Shown: positions 43,595 to 54,713 of the stretch, in pieces
How the letters are laid out: each line of letters begins with the position of its first letter
Position numbering within the stretch: position 1 is the stretch's first letter
Position numbers and translations under genes: made by a program
Source of the DNA: Linyphia triangularis
Taxonomy: Eukaryota; Arthropoda; Arachnida; Araneae; Linyphiidae
Assembly (NCBI GenBank): GCA_963978545.1
Contig: OZ021723.1
Coordinates: forward strand, 806,001 to 870,000
Direction: 5' to 3'
Length of the DNA: 64,000 bases
The notes under the pieces: generated by a model
Database searches by the model: none
What the model saw: only the letters and a program-made list of their open reading frames with translations
Told to the model about the DNA's origin: nothing

Positions 43595-43858
43595 AATAGG
43601 TTTAGGAAATCCATTTTAAAACAAACAGCAACAAGCTAAAATTAGACAATTGCTGCTATCATGTCTTCAAGACACTTGCATACACTTCAGTTTTGAAATT
43701 TACTGTAAGTCTGTTGTGGAAGACGTCAGAATTAATTTTCATATGGCGTACGGAAACTTTTGCATGGCACTTAGCAATATCTTAAATATTTCAATTTAAA
43801 TACTTCCTGCGTTTTGTAAAAACACACATTTATAATATACTTTAAAGAATCAAATTAA

Positions 43859-44117
43859 CCCTTTGGGTACATTTGACGGCTGAGATTCGCCATGCACTTG
43901 TTTTGCCTGTTAATAATGACGAACCTAATTCGTCAAACTAGTTTGATTGGATTGATTTTAATGTCACAAGAGCCATGATTGGCTAAGTCAAACATCGGTT
44001 GGTTTACCTATACTTTAAAAAAATAACTTGTTTGGCTGTATTCCTTTAAAGTTCCTTTGTTTTGAATCAACCCTTCAAAACGCAAGAATTTTCCCAAATA
44101 AATCCGTACCCAAGGGG
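43859..44117 (+). mobile_element. piggyBac-type MITE, 259 bp
   Basis: Bounded by TTAA at 43855-43858 and 44118-44121. Ends are CCCTTTGGGTAC and, inverted, CCCCTTGGGTAC. TTAA duplication with CCC ends is the piggyBac hallmark. No coding sequence inside. Confidence 0.8.
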
Positions 44118-44121
44118 TTAA

Positions 44122-45428
44122 ATATAATGCAGTGTTTACTGAAGATGTGAAGCAAAAGATTAGAAATTATGCTAATTTATTTGTAACTTTGGCTTCCGTA
44201 CGGAGACTTTTTACCCATTGTATGTTGGGAGAGCTAATTTGAATTTTTGTAAACATCAAGTGCAAAGTAATGGGTTAAAATTTAAAGTCCCTTAAGGATT
44301 CTGCGCCAAGAATTGTTTACATAAAACCACGCAAAATTATGGTAACTATAGGCAGTTCACGTTATTAAAAAAGGGCAGCTGCTGTAATTTACAGCCCAAA
44401 ATCACTTTCTTGCAGAATACGTACCGTACTTGGATATTGACAACGACCCCCATTCACGGAAAAATACCAATATTTCCCCACCAAACTTTTTATTCCAAGC
44501 ATAACAAAACCATTCAACTTAAAAGCGGGGAATCTTTTACACAATGAGTTTCCGCTGTTACAAAATCCATATTCCTTCTGAAATAGACAGCCGTCATTGT
44601 CTCAATTTTCGACGAATTCTCCGATTGCCCTCTTACAAAACCAGATTCCGTTTTTGAAATTAAATAAAAAACAAATATCTACAAAATTGGGGACCAATGA
44701 TATTTGAGAAACACCAACTACCAAGTAGAAACTACGGAGTATATAGCTGACACTTTGTGGTAAAAACCTCACCATAACAAGGTGGAAGGAAGGTATTAAG
44801 TCACCGAACTGAAGGGTCTCTTGACGACATAGCCAAAATCGGCCCATTTTGAGCGAATGGTAATTGATTGCAATTTATATCTTGACAGTTTCTCAACGCA
44901 TAATTCAAGGTTTTATTTTTTAAAGACTAATCATTCTGCTTCTTCCGGTTAATCTGTTGAATTATTACGAATATAAAGCATATATTATAATTTTTTTTTA
45001 AAGGACAGCTTTATTTCATAATTCAAACAGTACATCATAATTTGTAATAAAACTTTAAAAGTTGACTATTTATACAAGGCGGCATTTCAGTTCAAAGAGT
45101 TTTATAATTTCAAATGAACTTTCTATCTAGCAGTATTTATTCTGATTCAAAATTCAAGTATTCTAAACCAAGAGTGACTACATTTGAAAAACTTTCAATC
45201 TAAAAAACATTCATAAAACTTGAAATGCAATAATTTAGTACTGATCTCGTTTGTAAAGTATTTAATAACCAACAGAAAGATTTTTAATATAAGCTCACAT
45301 TTCAAAGTAATCAAAGATACAATTATTTTGTTAGAATACTTATACTTCAAAAAGCTGATAACACTAATTTTTTGCACCTTTTTATATACAGAATTTGGTT
45401 CATAGTTAAAGCATTATTTACACCAATG
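44122..45428. other. 3' flank and UTR region of the host exon, no other gene
   Basis: No supportable gene. An 81-codon minus-strand frame at 44602-44847 has no motif. On the minus strand an AATAAA at 45141-45136 could be the poly(A) signal of the gene whose stop is at 45429. Confidence 0.45.
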
Positions 45429-47024
45429 CTATTCTTGTATACTTTCCGCTATCTGCTCTGCCTGTATCGAATCAATGCCATCTTTTAGAAACAGTTCTGC
45501 ATCCAACAAACTCATAGACATCGGCCTGGCTTCAGCACTGGAAGAGTCAAAGTAAATACTCTCTGTAACTTCGAGTGGCGATTCAGTGGGATGGTAAGGG
45601 TTACCAACAACAATATAGTTGACGTTTTCTGCAAAACGACACCCTTTTCGGAATTTCAAGTTCAACGGAGCGATGGTTGCCAAGCTGGTCACTTCAACGT
45701 AAACTCCCGGCTTAATGGTCGTGCCTACAAGATTCTGGATGTTACCATTCTTGCAGTCAGTATCGATTTCAGGAACATCAATCACTTCGACCTTACTCAG
45801 ACAGACTGATTCGGCAAATGAGCTTACATTGTCGCCAACTATAGGATGTTCGGAGGAATCTTCTTTCTCTTGAGTCACTTCATCAGCTGTCTGGCAATGG
45901 GAAGTCTGGTATTTCTTGAAAGGATCAGACAGCTTTTGTTCCAATAACGAGTCGAACTTATCCTCAACGTATTTTATATTTTCAGGAAGTTCGTAGTCCT
46001 TCTGATATACAAAACTCAAATTTTTATCGAATGCATCGCTCATATCGTGTTCAGCTTGTAAGAGTTCCAACGAGCGTTTTCGAAGCGTACCTATAGAATA
46101 TAACTCATCATCGCTCAAGGAACACGAGTTGTCAAGTTCGCAATTATTTTCCGACGACTCAACATCGACTTCTGGAGTACCCATCTCTCTTTCTTCTTCA
46201 GATTTCCTATGGAAATCCATGTATTCCTGCGATTTGGAATGCAGCGGTAGCAAAGTACCTCGTCCAGCCAAGACCTCTTTGGATGGCAGATAGTTTTCCA
46301 CGCAGATTGTGGCCACTTCTGACAGCGCCACTTGCTTCGAGTAGTCAGCATTGGCAGGAGAAGTGTACAGCGCCAAAAGAATGGGATGCGTTAATGGTCT
46401 CTTCTGATGATCTTGTCGCGCAGGTTGCAGTTCTGTGAGCTTTACCGCACACTTAAAGAGTGTCGTCGAAGAGTCTGGATCCAACCAGCTGCAAAAAAGG
46501 TCGTCCAGAGGGGCATTGCTCATTGTCTCCCACTGCACCATCGTCTGACCAGAACCCAAATGAGTCTTCTCTCCGTGATCTTGAATCTCGTAGACGTTGA
46601 AGGAAGCGTTACTTTCGAAATCTGAGGTTGCATGAAACTTCTTCAGTCTCTCGCCCAATATCTTGCAAGAATAGTCGTCATCCGTGCCATGTTCCAGAAG
46701 AGAAACTTTATCCGAATCTATGTCTTTCGATTGAACTTTGGTTTCGTCGACGGGATGGAACCAATCAGCTTCTAACAATTCGTCTGTGTTTTTCACGAGT
46801 GACTCTAGATTTTCGTTTGCTACCACCTGTGAGAAACGAGATTTTGATTTATTCCAATCCTTCATGAACGATTTTTCTTTGATTTCTTTGGCAGTCTTGT
46901 ACTCTAATTCAGTTTCGTACAATGGAGCGCCTGTAGTTGGGGATACATCATCCTCATGACTGTTGGTAGGTGGCTTTCGTCTCCACAGATTCCTTATCCG
47001 TTCGACTTCTATGGGGTCCAATTC
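45429..47024 (-). CDS. large terminal exon of an unrecognised host gene
   Basis: The exon begins after a TTTTGCAG acceptor at 47025 in phase 0 (ELDPIEVERIRNLWRRKPP) and runs 531 codons to a stop. It is rich in Glu, Ser and Asp with no transmembrane segment, zinc finger or repeat that I can name. Segments such as LDDLFCSWLDPDSSTTLFK followed by CAVKLTEL, and later YVEVTSLATIAPLNLKFRK then GCRFAENVNYIVVGNPYHP, look like folded parts between acidic low-complexity stretches (EVTQEKEDSSEHP). Base composition is clearly richer than the flanks, there are no stops, and no mobile-element motif is present, so it is probably a real gene. The upstream exon could be 58355-58088, which also ends in phase 0. 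The function is not known. Confidence 0.75.
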   Translation of the reverse strand, partial: ELDPIEVERIRNLWRRKPPTNSHEDDVSPTTGAPLYETELEYKTAKEIKEKSFMKDWNKSKSRFSQVVANENLESLVKNTDELLEADWFHPVDETKVQSKDIDSDKVSLLEHGTDDDYSCKILGERLKKFHATSDFESNASFNVYEIQDHGEKTHLGSGQTMVQWETMSNAPLDDLFCSWLDPDSSTTLFKCAVKLTELQPARQDHQKRPLTHPILLALYTSPANADYSKQVALSEVATICVENYLPSKEVLAGRGTLLPLHSKSQEYMDFHRKSEEEREMGTPEVDVESSENNCELDNSCSLSDDELYSIGTLRKRSLELLQAEHDMSDAFDKNLSFVYQKDYELPENIKYVEDKFDSLLEQKLSDPFKKYQTSHCQTADEVTQEKEDSSEHPIVGDNVSSFAESVCLSKVEVIDVPEIDTDCKNGNIQNLVGTTIKPGVYVEVTSLATIAPLNLKFRKGCRFAENVNYIVVGNPYHPTESPLEVTESIYFDSSSAEARPMSMSLLDAELFLKDGIDSIQAEQIAESIQE

Positions 47025-47029
47025 CTGCA

Positions 47030-48339
47030 AAACAAAAACTTATAAAAACAAAATTTTCACTATAAATCCTTTATACATTACAGAGCAAATTTGTAAGTGC
47101 CATTGAAACTTATTTAAGAGATTTTGAGCTCAGATCAAGTTTTCATAGTGTTTAACCAATACGAAGAAAACGACTTCGAAGAAAGAAACTTCCGACTCCG
47201 TGTCATGGACTCTTACCTCAAAACTTTATAGAAGGCATTGTCATTTACAACGAGTATCTGCAAAGTTTCAACTCGATTTGGTGATAGCAAGTGATTTACT
47301 ATAATATCGACTAAATTGCTTTAATTTGAAAATAAAATAAGACAATTAACTGGCGTAAGAAGAAAAATAAAGTCAACAGCTTAATTTTGATTAGCTCTAG
47401 AATTAATAGTAGTTTTTTTACCCCCGAAGAAGAGATGCATACAGGAACATGCCCACATTTTCTCAAAATGACTTTAGTCGATTCTGGAACTTGAAATTAA
47501 GCTGGTGTAAAGCGTTTTTACCAAAAAAACTTATAGTAAATTTAACCAATAGTTATAGACTGAGAAGCGATAGCCAAGTTTAGATACCTCATCGAATATG
47601 ATTCTGAATTGAAAAACATTCAGAATGTTGTTCGAACAATATTCTGTAATGTAGAGAAATGTTGAGTCATAAATGCACCGAAATACGTGAAAAAATGCCA
47701 AACCAATTCAAAAACAGAATTTGAATGAGTCAGTTTGCGAAATATAGCATAACTTTCCACAAAAATGAACACCTTTTTTTCTTCTGGCAATCCACTGCTC
47801 TTTAATTTTTAATTAAGGTTGCAGACGATTCGACTTTCCTGTTGTCAAGATTTTTTATCTTTTAAAAGTCAATTATTGAATAGAAAATTGGGGTATAATT
47901 TATAACAAAGAATTAAAAGAAGGAATGAACGACATGTCTCTTCAGATGATCTTGGAAAGTCTGATGGTTACTATGCAGTTCTTCCAATTCTGGTATCATA
48001 ATCACTTGCGCAGAATATGGAGGTAATATGTTGACTGCTGAAGCTATGCGCGTGATCTTCAAGTAGAGAAGGCATTGCAGTGCAAAATAATATTTGTCGC
48101 CAACTTTGAAAAGATGCAAGTATTTTTCGTCTTCCTCATTGAAAATTAAAGTGGTGGGATACCACATAAAAAACCTTCATTGTTTAGCAAGCTATGGCAT
48201 ATTTAGCTATCGGATTTAGTTCAACTCATTCAAAGTCGATTCTTTAATTCGCCTCGGTAGGGATTCCTCTCTACATTCTATAAAAAATAGAGAAGGATTT
48301 TCAATGATTAAACTTGTCTTTCGGGTTATTACATCTTCC
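47030..48339 (-). other. intron-like sequence with a possible exon at 47913-48167
   Basis: Mostly AT-rich. The minus-strand frame 48167-47913 (GDKYYFALQCLLYLKITRIA, then SAVNILPPYSAQVIMIPELE) looks protein-like and lacks repeat features, but no good acceptor or donor flanks it. It may be an eroded exon or chance. I do not recognise it. Confidence 0.3.
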
Positions 48340-48925
48340 ACTTGTTGACATTTGTACCAAAATTCAGAGTTCTGACTATACGGGATGTGGAATGGAGATG
48401 TTCACCGTTTGAAATTATTCGACCCCTTTAAAAATTAGTTATTTGAGATCGGAAGCGCCATTTCTGTTAACGTTTGCTTCCAATTTTAAATATTAAAAAC
48501 ATCTCTAACAGCAAACTATGCGACAAACAGTTTCAAAATTTAAAGTAATTGAATTTAAGATTACTTTACTGCATTCTTAATATCTCCATATAAACGGCAA
48601 AGGCCCTGATTGATTCATTACTAATTCTCCCACTTTCCATACGATCTCAACTCTGAAAATTGGTACAAATGTCAGCGATGACAAACTAAGAAAAAGCTAT
48701 CCCGATCTCGATTAACCAACTTTAACTAGGGGTTGAAAAGGAATCAAACCTTCCAAATGAGGGATATTCGATTTGTTCACTTCCAATATAGTCACAACTG
48801 TTATTTAGTATAAATGTCAACAAGGATAAATATAGATGAAGTAAAGCTATTTCGATCTAGATTAACCAACTTTAGCGGTAATAAGAGATCGAACGTTCCA
48901 AACGAGAAATATTGGAATGCGCTAC
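48340..48925 (-). repeat. dispersed repeat family D, tandem copies
   Basis: Units near 48.34-48.48 kb (one orientation) and at about 48.66-48.78 and 48.82-48.91 kb (the other) share TGTCAACANGGATAAA-like, GATCTNGATTAACCAACTTTA and CNTTCCAAANGAG blocks. Further copies are at 1-205 and near 49.65 kb. No coding capacity. Confidence 0.6.
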
Positions 48926-48930
48926 GTTAA

Positions 48931-49131
48931 CCCTTTGCACTCCAGTGGCGCTTCTCAGGTGCCACACGATTGGATGCCAACCACGAGAGGACAATTAGGT
49001 GTGATGCGGAAATTCGATGCAAGGCCAATGACTGTTTAGTTTCTATGAAGCAAATCCATAAACACCAGCCGAACCTAAAATGTCTCGAGTTGCTGATTCC
49101 TCCGCGAGAAAAAGGCCTGGAGTGCAAAAGG
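48931..49131 (+). mobile_element. piggyBac-type MITE, 201 bp
   Basis: Ends CCCTTTGCACTCCAG and, inverted, CCTTTTGCACTCCAG, with TTAA at 48927-48930 and 49132-49135. It sits within repeat family D. Open frames crossing it on both strands are products of the inserted sequence and are not genes. Confidence 0.88.
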
Positions 49132-49171
49132 TTAAGGTTTGGAACAACTGTCAACAATGGCAAGCACATCG

Positions 49172-49642
49172 AAAGTAATAGAACGGGAGGCATCGACACG
49201 TTTGGGTCAGTCATTTTACATCTGGCTGAATTGTGTAAAAATAGTAAGCTAACCGATAGAAAATGTCAAACATCCAATTCCGTTCGCACGATCGCGGTGA
49301 ATGTAGGCGGAGGGGTGGTCAGAACAAGTATAAAGAAGCTTAAAAATAAAATGGTTCAACCCGGGTGAGAATTATTTATACCTTTTATATGGACTATTTT
49401 CTGATATTTTGATGTATTCCGCTGGTAGACATTGATGTAGAAAGTGCACTAGAAGACGATGATCCGGATGTTGATTTTTATATTTCAGATAATGATTGCA
49501 TTTAATTTTTTACCCACCACGGTCGTGCCAGCGGAATAGGATTTTTGACATTACCTATAAGTTAGCTTACTATTTTTACAAAATTTAGCCTGTGTAAAAT
49601 GACCGACCCAAAAGCGTCGCTGCCTCCGGTATTATAAGCTAT
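49172..49642 (+). repeat. foldback element with about 80 bp arms
   Basis: 49175-49255 and 49562-49640 are imperfect inverted repeats, with TTTGGGTCAGTCATTTTACA on the left and TGTAAAATGACCGACCCAAA on the right, and TAGTAAGCTAAC opposite GTTAGCTTACTA. It is probably a MITE nested in family D; target duplication not determined. Confidence 0.65.
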
Positions 49643-50506
49643 TCTAAAATCGATTAATGACTTTAAGGGACGAAAAGGGGTCGGAACCTTAAACTATACG
49701 AGGAATATCCCAATGTTCCTCTTCCAATACATTCCCAATTCTAAATTTTTTTAACAAGGATTGATAAAGGTATTCCGATTTTGATAAAACTTTTTTCAGA
49801 AGTTGAAACGGGATTAAGCCATTCGAAAAGTTGAATACATGAATCTTTTGATTGCTAAAATGCATATAGTAAACATTTCGTAGCGAAACACGGGTACTGT
49901 ATGTTAGGTTTCCTATAAAGTTTCTAGTCATTTTCCCGAAACACGTAGCGCAACGTAGAATTGACTGGACTTCACTTCTTATGAATATATGCATCCACGT
50001 TCAATTATGTTTTATTTATTCTGATGACTACTACAATTTTGGAGACAGGAAAGAGTTTCAACAAAGATAGGTTCAAGTTCTTTCACTTGCAGCGTTACAG
50101 AGTCAATGAGTGAGTTATTAGCGTAACTCGTAAAGGGAGTCAGAGTTTAAGACATCTGCCTATCTTAAACATAAAAAACCCACCATATTTAAGGAACATT
50201 TTCTCAACTATTTTATGCTTATAAACTTGAAAAAAATCGCATATGTTTATTAGCCATTTTGAAGTATTTTGCGTAGCATTTTCAAATATTTTTTTGTTTT
50301 TCGAAATTTTTTTTCAAAAGTCTAATGTTCTACAGAATTTTGACAAACTCATTTTTGATGCAAATAAAACTGCATAAAATCTTTAGTTTTGAAAAAATTA
50401 AAAAATGTTACACACTAATTATGGTAAACATTTGCTAAAAATTTTAGGCATTTAAATTTAATAGCTTGAGTAAATGTTCCTTGGTCTCCAAACTGCTGTT
50501 TTGAGG
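49643..50506. other. no gene; family D remnant at its start
   Basis: 49650-49700 contains a GACTTTAAGGGACGAAAAGG block like family D. A 101-codon minus-strand frame (49689-49994) has no motif. The rest is AT-rich and featureless. Confidence 0.4.
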
Positions 50507-50508
50507 TA

Positions 50509-50717
50509 CCGTGAATGCGGGCTACTTCGACCCTAGGGTCCTTCTTAGGCCCAAATTAAATTAATTTCGACAGTTTCCGCTATGGAGCAGCATCCATAGT
50601 GGAAACTGTCGAAGTTAATTTAAAAACTGCTTCCTGAAGGTTAGCAGAGAACGTTTTACTTTTTTCTCAGTTTGGGCCAAACAAGGATCCCAGGGCCAAA
50701 GTAGCCCGCATTCACGG
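50509..50717 (+). mobile_element. 209 bp palindromic MITE with TA duplication
   Basis: The ends CCGTGAATGCGGGCTACTT and AAGTAGCCCGCATTCACGG are perfect 19 bp inverted repeats with TA outside (50507-50508, 50718-50719). A second inverted repeat in the centre (CGACAGTTTCCGCTATGGA and its near-complement) could fold into a long hairpin. Confidence 0.85.
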
Positions 50718-50719
50718 TA

Positions 50720-51389
50720 TGGATTTTAAAGTTGAAAACTAAAATACAAATTGATGCACAAAACTGTAAAAAATATACAAAAAATACTTCTTAATGAGAT
50801 TAAAACTTCTTGTACGGTTGTAGTCAAAATTGTGTAGTTTTTTTACAATAATAATCTCAAATCGATTTTTCACTGTTCTAAACACTCCTTAAGTAATTTA
50901 TACTATTTTTTTTTACGATTTGTGGCTCACAAACATATGGTCGAGCATAGCCACACTATACGTTTGGACTAGCTTAGTTGATTTAGACGCTACATTCTAA
51001 AACGATGTGTGAACCAGTTTTACTACACCTCGATTGGCTGATTGAAACGAAGTGTGGCTGATTCGTTAAAACTTAACTTTTCTAACCTCGGATACTCTTA
51101 GTTAAAACTGAGGGCCTAACAAGAGTCCGAATGTCGTAACTTTTGAGAAAATACACTTTAAAATTTCTTATTTATATTAAACTAGCAGTGTGACATCGCG
51201 CTGCTGGAGACCTGTTGAAAGACATAGAAGTTTACATGTAAGAAAAAAATGGAACAGATGAAGTATAAAGCATTAGGCTATTTTTTTTCTCATTTAACGA
51301 TCAGAAAAATCGCAAAAATCAAAAATACAGCAACTAAAAGAAAATTTTATGATGAGGTTTTAATTAAGTTAAAATATAAATTATGAAGG
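50720..51389. other. no feature seen
   Basis: AT-rich sequence without supportable genes or repeats. Confidence 0.4.
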
Positions 51390-51500
51390 GCACTCTTCCA
51401 TCAAAAGGCTACCAACTGGCGCCAAGCCTAAATGTTGACCTGTTTAAATGACGCGTAAATGTATCGCCAATTCTAAGTATAGGAAATACATTTGAAGGTT
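51390..51500 (+). repeat. dispersed repeat family C, copy 2
   Basis: Same order of words as 3505-3600 (CTTCCATCA, ACCAACTGGCGCCAAGC, TTTAAATGACGCGTAAATGTA). The following 51501-51996 is AT-rich and featureless. Confidence 0.6.
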
Positions 51501-52010
51501 GTAAGATCTAAAATTTTGCGGGTTCTATATGCTACGCGGCAAACAGAATAGTAACAAATTAAGTTAAAATATGAATAATAAAATTAAAATACAACTGAAA
51601 ACAAAAATCGTTGCGAGAAATAACATTTATCTGTACAAAAAAAACCAAATGAAATCGCGCCAAAGAAATATCTTATGCTTACATCTGTGTCAAAAAAGCT
51701 TAGTATTCTTCAAAATATTTTAGTACACAAAAAGTAACCCCCTTACCAATAACAATCGCGACCAAAATAAAACACCAAAGAAATACAATCGAAAATGAAT
51801 TACTACTCTTCTGGTGTAAATTGTAAAATAGTCTGGTATAAATAATAAAACATGTATAATACAAAAATTGAATTGATATCTAGATTAAATAATATGGAAC
51901 TTGATACACAGAAAAAAAAAACCATTGTATAAATGAATATAACTAAAAGAAGGAATTTTGATATTATGGGTTAAATACTACAGAAAATGAACAAATATTT
52001 ACGTGGGAAT

Positions 52011-52186
52011 TGGTTGTACTCAGATTATCTGGCGCCGTCAGCATCACGAGGGTATAATGCGCCGAAACATTTCGTCATTTAACAAACCAACATACATTTA
52101 CAAACACCCATGCCAAACACGGGACTCGAACCCGCAACCTCGCGGTCTAGAAGCCAGCATGCTAACCACTATACCGTTTGGTCGGC
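52011..52186 (-). mobile_element. tRNA-derived SINE, family A copy 2, with 14 bp target duplication
   Basis: Flanked by ATTTACGTGGGAAT at 51997-52010 and 52187-52200, a perfect direct repeat that fixes both ends. The tRNA-like head (A box TATAGTGGTTAGC, B box GGTTCGAGTCCC) is at the right end and reads leftward. A 14 bp duplication implies LINE-type target-primed insertion. The tail is not poly(A). Confidence 0.92.
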
Positions 52187-52294
52187 ATTTACGTGGGAAT
52201 AAGAAGAAATATTTACAAATGTGGAAATGATTTGAAAGTTTTCGGTGAATTCCAGTAATCTTAGCAGTTATGTTTACATCAGAATATTATGTTA

Positions 52295-53800
52295 CTAGCT
52301 GAATACCCGTGCTACGTAGCTAAAATAATGCACATGTTAAAATTTCGTTAACTGTGAGGTCTCGAGTTGCGGAAATCTGTCATTCGTGTATAGGTCCCAA
52401 TTTGTGGGTCTTCGCTACGCAAAATCGAGCTCGCTTCTTTCGATGAAAAGTTCATTAACACGAAAACACAGGCCTACTTCACTCATTGAAAGGTTCATTA
52501 CTATGCATGCAAAGGCTCACTTCGCTCGCTGAAAGGATCATTGCTGTGTAAGCATAAGCTCGCTTTACTCACTAAATCTAATTGCTACGTAAAGCCTTAA
52601 TATTGGAAGCCTCTCCTTGTTAGGAAAAAAATTTCACCTTTAATACAATAATACAACACCCCTTTAAGATTATATTAACACGTGTTTGTAAAGCAAGCCT
52701 AATAGAAGGCCAAAACCCCTTTTGTTGAAACTTTCAGAGCTCTAGGCTTATTAGAAGTCGCTTTTTGTGAAAAAATTAAAAACAAATTAAAATTTTAACA
52801 TTCTTTTTGTCAATAGTCCAATTAGAATGCCAACACTATTTGTGTTGAACATTTCAAAACTGTAGCCCTATTAGAAATCGTTCTGTAAAATATGTATTAA
52901 TTAAAAAAATTAAAAAAACTTGATAATAATTGAAAATTCTGTTTTTTAAAAGTCCAATTAGAAGGCTATAAGTACTTATGTGGAAAATTTCAGAGCTGTA
53001 GCCCAATTAGAAGCAGTTTTGTAAAATGTTTATTAATTAATAAAAAATAATTAAAAAAATAATTTTAAAATTCTGTTTTTCAAAACTCTAATCGGAAGTC
53101 TTAAACTACGTATGCTGAATATTTCAGAGCTGTTGAAAAGTTAGAAGTCGTTTTGTAAAAAAATGTGTTAATTAAAAAAAATTATTAAAATTTTTAAATT
53201 CTGTTTTTCAAAACTACAATTAGAAGGTTAAAATTACTTATGTGGAAAATTTCAAAACTGTACCTCCGTTTGAAGTCGCTTTGTAAAAAAATAAATAAAA
53301 AAATTAAATAAAAAAGAACTAATTAACATTTTAACATTAGGTTGGTGTTGTATACAATTTGAAGGCCAAAACTACTTATGCACAAAATTTCAGAGCTCTA
53401 CTCCAATTTTTGGTAGGATTCTAAAGAGCCACAGACAGACGCACAGATTTGTTTTATTATTATGGATTAACTAGCTGAATACCAGTGCGTCGCTACGAAA
53501 TTTTAACATGTGCAATATTTTAGTTAGCTACGAGGCCTCGCGTTGCGAAAATCCGTCATTGGTGTGCATGTCCCTGTTTTTGGGGCTTCGCTCGCAGAAA
53601 GGTTCATCGTTACGCAAAATCGAGCTCGCTTCGTTCGCTGTAAAGTTCATTGACACATAAGTACAGGTTTACTTCACTCGTTGAAGGGTTCATTACTATG
53701 CAAGAATAGGCTCGCTTCTTTCGCTGAAAGGTTCATTATTGCGTAAGCATAAGCTCGCTTCACTCGCTAAAAGCTAATTGCTAGGTAAAGCTTTAATATA
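52295..53800 (+). repeat. complex repeat: two ~300 bp flanks around six ~125 bp tandem units
   Basis: The blocks 52296-52610 and 53471-53790 are diverged direct repeats, both starting ACTAGCTGAATACC and containing GCTCGCTTC and GGTTCATT words. Between them a unit with AATTAGAAG, GTCGTTTTGTAAAA, ATTCTGTTTTTCAAAA and TTATGTGGAAAATTTCAGAG recurs about six times. The last unit ends in CACAGACAGACGCACAGAT and TTTTATTATTATGGATTA, a 3' end seen in many invertebrate LINE or Penelope-like repeats. No open frame. Confidence 0.65.
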
Positions 53801-53924
53801 AGAACCCCCCCACACACACTCCCCTTTAATACACCATGCCTTTAAGATAATTTTTACACGTATTTGTGGAAAACAAAATTAGAAGTCCAAAACTACTTAT
53901 GTCGCCGCTTAACAGTATGTATAT

Positions 53925-54175
53925 GAAAAATTATAACAGTATTCGAACCGCTTTGCGGACAGACTATTGTGATACATAAAAATTGCCAGAAAATAAGGGG
54001 GACACATTAAAATAACTTTCGGTTTTATTCTGATGTAATAAAAAAATATCTTTGCCATTCCAAGATTTTTTTTAATGTCAATAAATTTTAATGAAAGCAA
54101 CTTTTAATCAAATTTAAAAGTTGTTTTCTACAATCTCCATGTACTAAGTCTTCTATCTACTAAATTGCGGACCTC
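53925..54175 (-). repeat. dispersed repeat family E, copy 1
   Basis: The reverse complement matches 61260-61520: AGTACATGGAGATTGTAGA, TTAAAAGTTGCTTTC, TTGGAATGGCAA, GATATTTTTTTATTACAT and ATTTTAATGTGT in the same order. An unknown repeat; the minus-strand frame 53909-54100 is not supported. Confidence 0.65.
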
Positions 54176-54179
54176 TAGG

Positions 54180-54709
54180 TGCAAAAATGTGGATTTGTAT
54201 AAGGTTCGAATAACTCAGTTTTATCAGACGAAACGGTCGTTTCGCCGCCAACCATAAAAAGGCAGAAACGACAGTAAGTATCTATTCTCTGCACAACTTC
54301 CAGTGAAAAAGCCGAAATTGACCATTTTCTAGCGTGCTTACGGAACTTCACATAATTATACAAAAAATACCATAGATTCGTCTCGGTGATATCTTATAAA
54401 GGAAAAAAAATTGAGTACCTAGGATTAAAGACGGCGAAGGAAAAATATTGAAATTTCCAAAACGAAATAAAAAAAATGAGTTCTAGCCCGATTTTGATGT
54501 AAAAATTTAGACAAACGTCCAGCCCTAACTAAGCTATAGATCTTCAAAAGGATTGACTTATAGGATGCAGAATGTTTCAACTTAAAATCCTACTCTGGTT
54601 TGAACTTCATTAAATAATTCTTTCTATTTTTAGTTAATTTAAAACCACTTTTTTTCATTTCATGATTTGGCGACAGATAAAGGCGATCAGCTTGTAATTG
54701 AGGTTCAGA
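54180..54709. other. no feature seen
   Basis: AT-rich sequence with no gene I can support. Confidence 0.4.
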
Positions 54710-54713
54710 TATA

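Noticed and set aside
48927..49368. Overlapping open frames on both strands near 49 kb
   Set aside because: They cross the ends of a TTAA-flanked piggyBac-type MITE and a foldback repeat; no domain is visible.
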